Assembly (NCBI GenBank): GCA_003158755.1
Contig: PMLF01000065.1
Coordinates: 1-19,200, forward strand
Direction: 5' to 3'
Length of the DNA stretch: 19,200 nt
Origin: Elusimicrobiota bacterium
Lineage (GTDB): Bacteria > Elusimicrobiota > Elusimicrobia > FEN-1173
Within the stretch, counting starts at the first letter, position 1; the number at the start of each line of letters is the position of its first letter. The position numbers and the translations under genes are program-made. The notes under the pieces were generated by a model. That model saw only the letters and a program-made list of their open reading frames with translations, searched no databases and was not told the origin of the DNA. This document shows positions 1 through 8,600 of this stretch, piece by piece.

Positions 1-53
1 TGCTTCGACAAACCCGCTCATCCTGAGCCTGTCGAAGGAAGCATGAGCGGTTT
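1..53. repeat. Palindromic intergenic repeat (REP-like)
   Basis: An outer inverted repeat CTTCGACA (3-10) / TGTCGAAG (30-37) encloses an inner hairpin GCTCA (16-20) / TGAGC (24-28) with a 3-nt loop. A second, interleaved pairing is possible between positions 10-21 and ATGAGCGGTTT at 43-53, with one unpaired C, so two mutually exclusive folds exist. I recognise the core (a CTTCGACA / GCTCA-type palindrome) from memory as resembling dispersed intergenic palindromes in many bacterial genomes. Only one copy lies in this window, so its repeat status here is inference. The rest of 54-171 shows no gene and no convincing promoter. Confidence 0.5.
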
Positions 54-171
54 TGAGGGTTATTTGGATAAGTTCTAAGTTCGATCACTCGGGCAACCTC
101 CGCGAAGAGGCCCGATGGATCGGGGAAGGGATTGGTACGCCTCAAAACCACGATGGCGACGTTGAGGTGAC

Positions 172-1194
172 ATGGACACATTCCTGATTCGAAACGTGCG
201 CCCCGATGACCTGGCCGACCTCCATCGGCTGTCGCGCCACGTTGATTCCTCCAATCTCCCCGCCGACCGCGCCTATCTAAAGGCGTTGGTGGAGGATTCA
301 CAACGTTCTTTCCGAGGGGAATTGTCCGCCGCGGAGGACGGGCGCTACCTGTTCGTCCTCGAAGAAACGGGATCGGAGCGGGTGGTGGGATGTTCTTTGC
401 TCGTCGCCAAACGGGGGCGTCCCGGCCTGCCGCGGCTGTATATGACCGTCTTCGTGGAGACGCGGACCAGCGTCACGTTGAAGAAAACCGTGGAACACCG
501 GTGCCTGCGCTTGGGCGAGACCGAGGACGGGCCCACGGAGTTGGGAGGGTTGGTCCTTTTGCCGGCCTTCCGCGGGCGCAAGGAAAAACTGGGGGCCTGG
601 CTTTCCTACGTCCGGCTCCTCTACGTCGCCGCCCACCTCGACCGTTTCCAAACGAACTTGATGGCGGAATACCCCTTTCAATCGCCCAAGGAGCGGGCCG
701 TTTCCTTGTGGGAATGCGTGGGACGGAAATTCACCGGCATCGACCGCAAACGGGCGGACCGCTTGATTACCGGCAACAGGGAATTTCTTCTGTCCCTTTT
801 CCCGCGGGGGACGATCTACCAGGATTTCTTTCCGCCGGAAACCGTCAAGAGCGTGGGCCGTTTGGGGAAATCGTCCGTCGCGGCGGCCCATCTTCTTTCC
901 AAGGCGGGTTTCCGTTATATCCAACAAGTCGAGCCCATCGGCGGCGGGCCTTGTTTCGGGACGCTCACGAGGGAGGCCGGCCTCGTTCGCTCGGCCAAGC
1001 AGCTGCAGTGTTTCACTCTTCACACCCGGACGGCGGGGAACGCGCACTTGGTCCTTTCGGAGGATGAGTCGGGCATGCGGGCGATGGTCGCCCCTTTGAG
1101 GCACCAGGGGATCCAGGCGTCCTTGGGGGTGGAGACGGCTCGGAGGTTGGCCATCAAGTCCGGCGAGTGGTTCTGGGCGGCGCCGCTGCCGTAG
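172..1194 (+). CDS. astA: Arginine N-succinyltransferase family protein (AstA-like)
   Basis: AstA transfers succinyl from succinyl-CoA to the alpha-amino group of arginine, the first step of the arginine succinyltransferase (AST) catabolic pathway in the cytoplasm. The 340-residue length matches the family (about 340-345). Recognisable family blocks are the N-terminal IRNVRPDDLADLHRLS with SSNLPAD, the central TELGGLVLLPAFRGR followed by LGAWLSYVRLLYVA, then SLWECVGRKFTGID, FPRGTIYQDFF, and SKAGFRYIQQVEPIGGGP near residues 243-262. The fold is GNAT-like. The ATG is preceded by GAGG at 164-167. No astB, astC, astD or astE is present in the window, so a role in arginine breakdown is not confirmed by context; a two-receiver pair follows 27 nt downstream. 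The family is confident, the exact substrate less so. Confidence 0.85.
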   Translation: MDTFLIRNVRPDDLADLHRLSRHVDSSNLPADRAYLKALVEDSQRSFRGELSAAEDGRYLFVLEETGSERVVGCSLLVAKRGRPGLPRLYMTVFVETRTSVTLKKTVEHRCLRLGETEDGPTELGGLVLLPAFRGRKEKLGAWLSYVRLLYVAAHLDRFQTNLMAEYPFQSPKERAVSLWECVGRKFTGIDRKRADRLITGNREFLLSLFPRGTIYQDFFPPETVKSVGRLGKSSVAAAHLLSKAGFRYIQQVEPIGGGPCFGTLTREAGLVRSAKQLQCFTLHTRTAGNAHLVLSEDESGMRAMVAPLRHQGIQASLGVETARRLAIKSGEWFWAAPLP

Positions 1195-1221
1195 AGATTA
1201 TCTAAGACTAGGAGAATCCGA

Positions 1222-1611
1222 ATGTCGAAGGTTCTTGTTGTGGACGATGCTCCGATGGTCGAGGGATTCATGCGGGAGGCCCTGGAGACGGCCGGCCACG
1301 AGGTGTCCGGCGTGGCGCGCACGGGCAAGCAGGCGATCGAGCTGTTCGGCCGGTTGCGGCCGGACTTGGTTACCTTGGATCTGAACATGCCCGAAATGGG
1401 GGGCCGGGACGCTCTGAAGGGGATACTGGCGATCGATCCCTCGGCCAAAGTCATCATCGTCACCGCCATGAACCAGCGGCTGTTGCGCGGAGACCTGTTG
1501 AAAGATGGGGCCAAGGAAGTCCTGGGAAAACCCATCCGGCTTGAACAGCTCTTGGACGCCGTGCGCTACGTCCTGGACGGGGGTTCCGGCGTTCAAAATG
1601 AGATACACTGA
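1222..1611 (+). CDS. Single-domain response regulator (CheY-like receiver)
   Basis: A 129-residue stand-alone receiver domain with no output domain. All phosphorylation residues are present: acidic pair D8/D9, phosphoacceptor D53 in the TLDLNMPEMGG segment, switch T81 and K103 in GKP. It would accept a phosphoryl group from a histidine kinase and act by protein contact or as a phosphate shuttle. An AGGAGA ribosome binding site at 1210-1215 fixes the start. It sits 27 nt after the AstA-like gene and 32 nt before another receiver, with no kinase adjacent, so its cognate kinase is either in the large cluster after 9143 or outside the window. After K103 the sequence reads PIRL rather than the usual PF. 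Its N-terminus (SKVLVVDDAPMVEGFMRE) resembles that of the tandem-receiver protein at 12879. Confidence 0.93.
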   Translation: MSKVLVVDDAPMVEGFMREALETAGHEVSGVARTGKQAIELFGRLRPDLVTLDLNMPEMGGRDALKGILAIDPSAKVIIVTAMNQRLLRGDLLKDGAKEVLGKPIRLEQLLDAVRYVLDGGSGVQNEIH

Positions 1612-1643
1612 AATAGAATTAGAATTTCGAGGGAGGTAACACC

Positions 1644-2018
1644 GTGGGACAGGGACGCCTTTTGATCGTCGAGGACGAGGAAATCGCTCGCTTATTGTAC
1701 AAAAGGCTCCTGGACCGTATGCCCGTCCGGTACGACATCGTTTCCTCCATCGGCGACGCCCAACGGCGGATCGCCGAGGCCGACGGCTACGACCTCCTGG
1801 TCACGGATTTGCGGCTTCCCGACGGGCGCGGGACGGATTTGCTGGAGGAGTTCCACCGCCGTTTTCCCCAGGCCCGCGTCCTCATCATCACCGGTTCCCC
1901 AGAATTGTCTCCCTCGGCCACGGTCCCCGATGTCCTGCCCGGAACGGAGTGGCTTTTCAAGCCGTTCGAGCTTGAGGATTTTAACGGCGCCTTGCAGCGG
2001 CTGTTGCCGAAGACCTAA
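1644..2018 (+). CDS. Single-domain response regulator (receiver only)
   Basis: A 124-residue receiver starting at GTG, supported by GGGAGGT at 1631-1637 with 6-nt spacing. The active site is complete: E10/D11/E12, phosphoacceptor D55 in VTDLRLPDGRG, T83 and K106 (FKPF). The segment between T83 and K106, normally beta4-alpha4-beta5, is proline- and serine-rich (SPELSPSATVPDVLPG), so the alpha4 switch surface is probably irregular. There is no output domain. It is the second member of a two-receiver pair, and the arrangement suggests co-transcription with the gene at 1222. The tandem presence suggests a relay or competing phosphate sinks, but no partner is identifiable. Confidence 0.9.
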   Translation: MGQGRLLIVEDEEIARLLYKRLLDRMPVRYDIVSSIGDAQRRIAEADGYDLLVTDLRLPDGRGTDLLEEFHRRFPQARVLIITGSPELSPSATVPDVLPGTEWLFKPFELEDFNGALQRLLPKT

Positions 2019-2023
2019 AGAAA

Positions 2024-2113
2024 GGTAAAAGTAAAAAGGTAAAAGGCAAAAGTTAGGAAGAAAGCCGCAATTTTAAAGGTTTTCCTTTTTCCTTTTACCT
2101 TTTTACTTTTGCC
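2024..2113. repeat. A/T-rich long inverted repeat before tRNA-Leu
   Basis: A purine-rich left arm at 2024-2046 is complementary to the pyrimidine-rich right arm at 2091-2113 over 23 positions with a single T/G mismatch (a wobble pair in RNA). The loop is about 44 nt. Inside the left half the unit AAGGTAAAAG recurs, so several pairing registers are possible, including GGCAAAAG 2045-2052 with CTTTTGCC 2106-2113. It begins 5 nt after the stop codon of the upstream receiver gene and ends 10 nt before the tRNA. It contrasts sharply with the GC-rich surroundings. It could terminate transcription of the receiver genes or be a dispersed repeat; there is no GC-rich stem as in a classical terminator. 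Confidence 0.65.
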
Positions 2114-2123
2114 TTGGTTTTTC

Positions 2124-2208
2124 GGGCGGGTGGCGGAACTGGCAGACGCATGGGACTTAAAATCCCAAGGGCCTCTGGCTCGTGCGGGTTCGATTCCCGC
2201 CCCGCCCA
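2124..2208 (+). tRNA. tRNA-Leu (anticodon UAA)
   Basis: An 85-nt class II tRNA. The acceptor stem GGGCGGG (2124-2130) pairs perfectly with CCCGCCC (2201-2207), with A2208 as discriminator. The D-arm lies in GCGGAACTGGCAGACGC. The anticodon stem TGGGA (2151-2155) / TCCCA (2163-2167) encloses the loop CTTAAAA with anticodon TAA at 2158-2160. A long variable arm at about 2168-2183 is characteristic of leucine tRNAs. The T-arm GCGGG / CCCGC carries the TTCGATT loop. The 3' CCA is not encoded (AATT follows), so CCA must be added by a nucleotidyltransferase. No integrase or mobile element is next to it. Confidence 0.97.
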
Positions 2209-2292
2209 ATTATTTCCCCGTAATCCAACCAAACGTAATAAACCAAATATTCGTCTGGACTTTTCGGAAAACACGGCATAAATTTGATGGGA

Positions 2293-2322
2293 CGCCCGGA
2301 CCGTTGGACTGAGGTCCGGGCG
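2293..2322 (+). promoter_or_regulatory. Perfect hairpin abutting the addB ribosome binding site
   Basis: CGCCCGGACC (2293-2302) and GGTCCGGGCG (2313-2322) form a perfect 10-bp GC-rich stem with a 10-nt loop. The right arm runs straight into the GAAGGA ribosome binding site (2322-2327) of the ATG at 2332. No T-run follows, so it is a poor intrinsic terminator for the tRNA. Its position suggests a 5'-leader structure that could affect translation initiation of the AddB-like gene, or a protein-binding palindrome. Function is inferred only from position. Confidence 0.5.
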
Positions 2323-2331
2323 AAGGACAAC

Positions 2332-5300
2332 ATGCCTCTGACGATTCTCTGCGGGCCATTTCAGCCTTCTTTGGAGAAGGCGTTCCTGGACCGGCTGACA
2401 GCCAAGCCGTCGTCTTTGGAACGCCGGGTGGCCGTGGTGGTCCCCTCCCGCCGCCTCACCGACCGCTTGCAACGGCTGGCCGTCCGGGAAGGAAAACTCT
2501 CCCTCCTCAACATCCGTTTCCACACGTTCCACAGCCTGGCCTTGGAAGTGGCGGAAGACGTGGACTGGAGCGATTACACCCTCGTCTCCGACGATCTTTT
2601 CCACGACAAGGTCGTGGACCAACTGCTGGAGGAGACCGACGAGGGCGCTCCCCCGTCCCGTCCCTTCAAGAACCTCGCCGCCGCCTTCCGTTCTTCCCTG
2701 AGGGACCTCATGGAGGCGGGCGTCGATCCCGCCCAGTTCCGCGAGCACTTTCCGGACCTCCTCAAAGACGAAACCGACCGCGCCGTCTTCGGGCGTCTCC
2801 TCGACATGCAAGAGCGATATCTCACCAAGCTGGAGGAGTTGGGGGTCCTCCCGTTCGCGGGCCTCGTCCAGCGGGTGGCCCGCCACGTCGAAGAAGGGAA
2901 ACCTTGCCGGCTTTCCCAGTATGCCGAAATCTTGTACTACGGTTTTTATGATTTGAACGGCGTTCAAATGGATTTCTTCCAGGCCGTGGGGAAAGCTTTC
3001 CCCGCGACGCTGTTCTTCCCTTACCGAAAAAACCATCCCGGGTATCGTTTCATTGACCGGTTTTATGAGCTGAAGCTCCATGACTCGGGCGTTTCGCCCG
3101 CGCATCTGCTGCCGCTCGTCGAGGACCGGGCCCTGCACGTCGTCCTGGACGCGCTGTTCGATCCGTCCAAGTCCTTCCCGCTTCCCCGGGAAGGCGGCGG
3201 CGACGGCAAGCCCGCCCTGGTCCGGCACGACATGGCGGAGTTCCTCTCGGAAAAGGATACGGTGGAGACGGTGTCCGCCTCGACGGGCGTCTCTTCCCGC
3301 TTGAGGATCGTCAACGTCTCCGGTTCCCGGGACGAGGTCTGGAAGGTCGCCAAGACGATCCTTTCGCTCAAGGCCGATTCCGGCGTGGATTTCGCGGACA
3401 TCGGCGTGGTGGCGAGGACTTTGGAACCTTACCGCGCTTTGATCGGGGAAATTTTCGAGGCCAACGCCATCCCGCATTTTCTGGGGGCGGGGCAGCCGGT
3501 GCTGCGCTATCCCGTCGCCAAAGTCTGTTTGGAGTTTCTGACGCTCCGGAAACGCGATTTCCCCTCGCGGTCCGTCTTGGACGTGATCGAGTCGCCCTAT
3601 TTCCGTTCCTACGGGTTCCAGGGGCTTTCGATCGGCCCCCAACTGGTGAGCCACTGGAAGTCCCTGGTCCAACGGCTCGGCGTCCAGGGCGGTTGGGTCC
3701 AGTGGCAGGGCAAGGTCGCTCCGTGGACGAAAAAAGATTTCACGCTGAACCGCGACGCGAACCCCGACGATCCCGCCGGCCTCATCCCTAAAGAGGACGC
3801 CGCCGCCCTGTGGCTCTTTTTGGAGGAGACCTATCGGCGCCTCAATCCCGCCAAAGAGCGGCGCGGATGGCTGCAGATGGTGGAACACGCGCGGACGATC
3901 CTGCAGGAATATTTCGACGTCCCGCTCCAGGGGGCCGACTCCGAGGCGTGGAACAAGACCCTGGAGGCTTTGGAGTCCCTCAAGGTGTTCGACAGGCTGA
4001 ACCCGACGGCGTCCTGGAACGAGTTCTTGGACGTGTTCGAGGAAAAACTGCAGCGGACGGTTATCGATCCGCCGGAGGACCACGTCGGCGTGCGCGTCCT
4101 GGACGCCATGGACGCCAGAGGGGAATCCTTTAAAGTCCTTTTCTTGATCGGCCTTAAGGAGGGACTCTTTCCGCGCACGATCCGGGAGGACCCCCTCTTG
4201 CGCGATTCGGTCCGGGCCCAGCTGCAGCAGCCGGCGGGCTACTGGATACTGCCCAAGGCGGCGGGTTACGAGGAGGAACGGCTCCTCTTCACGCTCCTGG
4301 TTTCTTCCGCCTCGGAGCGCCTCTATTGTTTCTATCCCCGTTCCGACGAGAACGGGCGCGCGGAGGTGCCGTCGGCGTATTTGAGGGAGCTCTGCCGGGC
4401 GGCGGGTTTCGACCTGGAGAGCGGCGACAGCGAGCGGGTGGCCCGAACCCCCTACGCTAAACTGGAGAGCGTTCCGGCGGAATCCCTTTCTCCCAAGGAA
4501 GTTTCCCTGCTCCTGGCCCGGGATCACGAGGAGCCTATGCTCTTCTTCGATCCCCTCGGCATGGATTCCATTTCCTTGAAGGAATCCCTCCGCCGCATGA
4601 CGGAATTGAACCGCGCCGGCGACCCGGGGGCCATGGACGGTTTCATCGGACACCCGGGGGAATACTTGGAGTCGTTGATGCGCCGGGGCCTCTCTCCCCG
4701 GGCGCTGGACACTCTGGCCGCCTGTCCGTTCCAATTTTTCATGCGCCAGGTGGTGGGCATCAAGCCCGCCGAGCCGGCGGCGGACCGCGGAGCCCTCACG
4801 CCCCTGTCTCAGGGGGACATCTACCATCGTGTCCTCTACCGGTTTTATAAGGAGCTGTGGGACAGCCGGTACTGGTCCAATCCCATGCCGCCGCTTTGGA
4901 ACGTTTTGCTCGACCACGCCGTCGAGGAAGTCTTCAACCAGACCACGTGGCAGGAAATGGGGGTCTATCCCCTGGTGTGGTACGCGGCCAAGCAGCGGAT
5001 GACGGAGGCCCTGCGCCGCTTCGTCGATCGGGACATCGCGACGATCCGGCAGAACGGATTGCTCCCCGTCTATTTCGAGCAGACCTACAGCGCCCCCGCT
5101 CCGTTGGGCGTCCAGGGATTGCGGTTCACGGGCCGGCCGGACCGGGTGGACTGGGACCCGCAGAAAAAGAAATACCGCATCGTCGACTACAAAACCCGCT
5201 GGCGCGGGAAATCCCTGGAGGACCGCGCGTTGGAGGGGAAAGCCCACCAGCCGCCGGTCTATTTGGAGATCACATCCAACTCCGCGCCTTTCTCCACTTC

Positions 5301-5634
5301 GCGCTCGGAGCCGTTGGGGGCCGCGTACTACGTCATCGAGGCGGACGTGGACGGCGGCGAAAAGTGGATGCACGAGTTTTCTTCCCAGGCGTGGGAGACC
5401 CTGCGGGAGGCCATCCTCAAAAATATTTCCGCCCTGTATCAACAGATCGTGAAAGGCCAGTTCTTCATTACGCCGGACGAGGGGCGGGACGGTCCCTGCG
5501 GTTGGTGTCCCTTCGCCCGGTCCTGCCGCAAGGCCCACCCGGCCACGCGGCGGCGCTCGGAGGCCTACGCCGCGACGCTCCACGCCGCGGCCGAGCCGAT
5601 CCTGCCCGCGCCCCTGCCCGAGGAACCGTCATGA
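2332..5634 (+). CDS. addB: AddB-like helicase-nuclease subunit with Fe-S nuclease domain
   Basis: This is a 1100-residue subunit of an AddAB-type helicase-nuclease that resects double-strand breaks for recombination. The N-terminus (ILCGPFQPSLEKAFLDRL) aligns where AddB has a Walker A, but it lacks the GxGK(S/T) motif, so an inactive ATPase is likely. The C-terminal PD-(D/E)XK nuclease has D937 (GRPDRVD) and D952-Y953-K954 (IVDYKT). Cysteines C798 (LAACPFQFF) and C1056, C1059, C1065 (C-x2-C-x5-C) match the 4Fe-4S cluster that closes AddB nuclease domains. I chose ATG 2332, with GAAGGA just upstream, over an in-frame TTG at 2284 that would make the perfect hairpin at 2293-2322 coding. It overlaps the AddA-like gene by 4 nt (ATGA). 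The subunit family is confident; the symbol follows from the pairing. Confidence 0.88.
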   Translation: MPLTILCGPFQPSLEKAFLDRLTAKPSSLERRVAVVVPSRRLTDRLQRLAVREGKLSLLNIRFHTFHSLALEVAEDVDWSDYTLVSDDLFHDKVVDQLLEETDEGAPPSRPFKNLAAAFRSSLRDLMEAGVDPAQFREHFPDLLKDETDRAVFGRLLDMQERYLTKLEELGVLPFAGLVQRVARHVEEGKPCRLSQYAEILYYGFYDLNGVQMDFFQAVGKAFPATLFFPYRKNHPGYRFIDRFYELKLHDSGVSPAHLLPLVEDRALHVVLDALFDPSKSFPLPREGGGDGKPALVRHDMAEFLSEKDTVETVSASTGVSSRLRIVNVSGSRDEVWKVAKTILSLKADSGVDFADIGVVARTLEPYRALIGEIFEANAIPHFLGAGQPVLRYPVAKVCLEFLTLRKRDFPSRSVLDVIESPYFRSYGFQGLSIGPQLVSHWKSLVQRLGVQGGWVQWQGKVAPWTKKDFTLNRDANPDDPAGLIPKEDAAALWLFLEETYRRLNPAKERRGWLQMVEHARTILQEYFDVPLQGADSEAWNKTLEALESLKVFDRLNPTASWNEFLDVFEEKLQRTVIDPPEDHVGVRVLDAMDARGESFKVLFLIGLKEGLFPRTIREDPLLRDSVRAQLQQPAGYWILPKAAGYEEERLLFTLLVSSASERLYCFYPRSDENGRAEVPSAYLRELCRAAGFDLESGDSERVARTPYAKLESVPAESLSPKEVSLLLARDHEEPMLFFDPLGMDSISLKESLRRMTELNRAGDPGAMDGFIGHPGEYLESLMRRGLSPRALDTLAACPFQFFMRQVVGIKPAEPAADRGALTPLSQGDIYHRVLYRFYKELWDSRYWSNPMPPLWNVLLDHAVEEVFNQTTWQEMGVYPLVWYAAKQRMTEALRRFVDRDIATIRQNGLLPVYFEQTYSAPAPLGVQGLRFTGRPDRVDWDPQKKKYRIVDYKTRWRGKSLEDRALEGKAHQPPVYLEITSNSAPFSTSRSEPLGAAYYVIEADVDGGEKWMHEFSSQAWETLREAILKNISALYQQIVKGQFFITPDEGRDGPCGWCPFARSCRKAHPATRRRSEAYAATLHAAAEPILPAPLPEEPS

Positions 5635-8600
5635 TCCAGGACCAGGAATACCGCGACATCGCCCGCCGCATCCTGGACCAGAACGTCGTGGTCGAGGCCG
5701 GAGCGGGTACGGGAAAAACCACTCTCCTGACGGACCGCCTGCTTTTCCTCCTGCTGGCGGGAGCGAAGGACGGCAAGGGGTTGGACATCGGCCGCGTGGC
5801 CGCCATGACCTTCACGGAGAAAGCCGCCGGGGAGATCAAGGCCCGCCTCTCCTCGCGGTTGAACGACATCCTGGCCGTCGTCGACGGGCGGTCCTTGCCC
5901 GAGCCGCGCCAGTCCCGGGCCGTGGACTGGTTGATGGAAGTGAAGCAATATTTCAAGCGCACGCCGGTCCAGATCCGGGAAGCGGCGGAGGCCGCGCTTT
6001 CCCGCATGGACCAGGCCCGCATCGGCACCATCCACCAGTTCGCGTCGACGCTGCTGCGGGCGTATCCCCTGGAAGCCCGGGTGGACCCCCGCGCCGAGGT
6101 GGACGAAGGGTCCGCTTTTGAAGAACTTTTCGACGACGAATGGGCCCGCTGGCTGGAGGAGGAGTTGGGCACCAAGCCTCCCCGCGCTTCCCAGTGGATG
6201 GAAGTGTTGGGGGCGGTCCCCTTGGAGGACGTCACTTCCCTCGCGCGGGCCCTTTCCCGCGAGGCCGCCGCCGAGGCCCGCTTCGGGCCGTCCAAACGCG
6301 TGAAGGAGCGGATGTCCAAGCTGTACGAGGATTTCCAGCATCTTCCGTTGGGGAAGCCGGAGCCCGGCGGCAACAGCAAGATCCTGGACTCGATCCCGAC
6401 CGTCGCTTCCCATTTTTTCGACCTGCAGGAGGCCATCGCCCATCTTCCGACGGCGCTGCCGCCGAAACCCCGGGGCGACTTTCACAAGGAGCGGGGACGG
6501 AAATGGCCCAAAGCCTGGGAAGGTTTCCCGGGAGAGGAAGTGTACGAGGAAGCCGTCGACCTGGCCGCGGGGACGTCGGCCTACGCCGAGGTTCTCCTGG
6601 CCAAGGCGGTGGAGTTGGTTCAACCCTTTTGCGAAACGTTCCGCGATCTCTACTCGCGGAAAGGCCATATCGGGTTCGACGGTCTTTTGATCAAGGCCCG
6701 GGCGCTCGTGCGGGACCGGCCGGACATCCGCCGGGAGTTGAAGGCCCGCTTCGACGCCGTGTTGGTCGACGAGTTCCAGGACACCGACCCCGTCCAAGGG
6801 GAGATCATCCTGTTCTTGACGGAGGAGCTCTCCGGTTCCGCCGCGCGGTGGGAGGACGTCCGCCTGGCTCAAGGAAAACTTTTCATCGTGGGCGATCCGA
6901 AGCAGTCCATTTACCGGTTCCGGGGGGCCGACATCCGGGCGTACTCCCGGTTCACGGAACTCGTCGTCGCCCAGGGCGGGCTGCGGTGTCCGCTCCAAAC
7001 CAACTTCCGGAGCCGGGCGGGCTTGGTGTCGCCCGTGAACGCCGTGTTCCAGTCGATCCTGAAGGAGGAGAAAACCCTTCAGCCGGCCCATCTCCCCTTG
7101 CTGGCGGGAGTGAGCGAAGAGGAAAACGTTTCCGACCAGCCGCCGGTCGAGGTGGTGTTGGTTCCCGACGGAAAAGACGGGGAAGGGACGGCGCGGGACG
7201 CCCAGCGCGCCGAAGCCCGGTGGATCGCCGCGTGGATCTCCTCCCATTGCGGGCCGGCCGACTCTTCCGGCCGAGCGCCGGCTTTGAAGCCCTATTGTTT
7301 CCGCGACGTGGCCGTCCTTTTCCGGACGACCACCGCCCTCTCCACCTATTTGGAAGCGTTCAAAGACGTTCGGATTCCCTGCGTCGTGGAAAGCGACCGC
7401 TATTTCTACGGGACTCAGGAAGTGATCGATTTCGTGAACCTGCTCCGCGTCCTCGACGATCCCCAAGATATCGTCTCCCTGGTGGGTTTGCTGCGCTCGC
7501 CCCTGGCTGCGTTGGACGATAAAGACATTTATGCCCTCCGCACGGCGGGCGAGCTGGATTACGCTCAGGAGCCCTCGAAGGGGAGCCGCCTCACCGACGT
7601 GACCTATTACCGGGTGAAGTCTTTCTACTCCCTGCTGCGCCGTTTCCGGGACCGGGTGGGGAAGGATCCTCTGGGCGAGTTCGTGGCGAAGCTCCTCGAC
7701 GAATCGTTCCTGCTGGAAACCTGCGCGACCGCCTACCACGGGGAGCAGACCCTCTCGAACCTCATGAAGCTTGGACGGCTGGCGTCGGAGATGGGCGAGC
7801 GGAGCGGGGCCACCTTGAAAGAATTCATCCGTCGGGCGTCGAACGCCGTCGAGGAGGCCGTGGAGGAAGGCGAGAGTCCGCTTGCCGACGAGCATTTGGA
7901 CGCCGTTCGCATCCTCACCGTCCACAAGGCCAAGGGGCTGGAGTTCCCCGTGGTGATCCTGCCGAACTTGAGCGCTCCCGCGGGCGGCGGCCGGGAGAAC
8001 CCGCCGGTCTTCCGGCTCGATTGGGAGGAGGGACGGGCAGGTTTGCGGCTGCCGGTTTCCCGCCTTTCGGACTCGGCGATGTTCTTCATCGAGAGGGAGG
8101 AGTCCCGACGGGAGGCCTACGAGCGCGTCCGACTTTTGTACGTCGCGATGACCCGGGCCCGGGAGCGCCTGATCCTCGTGGGCCGGGCGGAGGGGGGGGA
8201 CCGTTCCTCCTTCGCGGGGCTCCTTTCCCGGGACGGCGCGTGGCCTAAAGAAGGCGATGCGCCCCGGGAACTGTTCCTCTTGGAAGGGGGAATAATCCCC
8301 GTCACGTATTTGTCCGCGGATGAATCCTCGTCGACGGCGGGCGTCGCCCCGACGCCGTCCCGATCCCGGATTGCCGACGCGGCCGCCCTGGCGGCGCTCT
8401 GGAAAAAAAGGCGGGAGGATTACGTCCGGCAGGGTACCCTGAGCGTTTTCGATTCTCCCACCGCCTACCTCCGGGAGGCCGAAAAGGCCCCCTGCGACGT
8501 GCCGAACAACGCGTTGGTCGCCACCGTGGCCGCTCTCGTCGGACAGGTCTGCCACCGGGTCCTCGAGGAATGGGATTACACCAAAGTCGACGATCTGACG

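Noticed and set aside
2024..2113. CRISPR array in the A-rich repeats
   Set aside because: The repeated units are about 10 nt, adjacent and without regular unique spacers; no cas genes are present.
2124..2208. tRNA-Leu as an integration site of a genomic island
   Set aside because: No integrase, transposase or direct repeat of the tRNA 3' end is visible in the window, and the neighbouring genes are housekeeping or signalling types.
2109..2312. Small + strand open frame over the tRNA
   Set aside because: It is explained by the tRNA-Leu gene and has no protein features.
2284..2331. TTG start 16 codons upstream for AddB
   Set aside because: It would place the perfect hairpin inside the coding region and lacks a clear ribosome binding site; ATG 2332 has GAAGGA upstream.
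2095..5583. Very long minus-strand open frame opposite the AddB gene (about 1160 codons)
   Set aside because: It mirrors the GC-rich codon pattern of the real gene, shows no recognisable domain, and the + strand frame has clear nuclease and Fe-S motifs.
4857..5630. N-terminal extension of the AddA frame into addB
   Set aside because: The extension is low-quality Arg/Gly/Pro-rich sequence overlapping the AddB nuclease domain; the ATG at 5631 gives the expected N-terminus just before Walker A.
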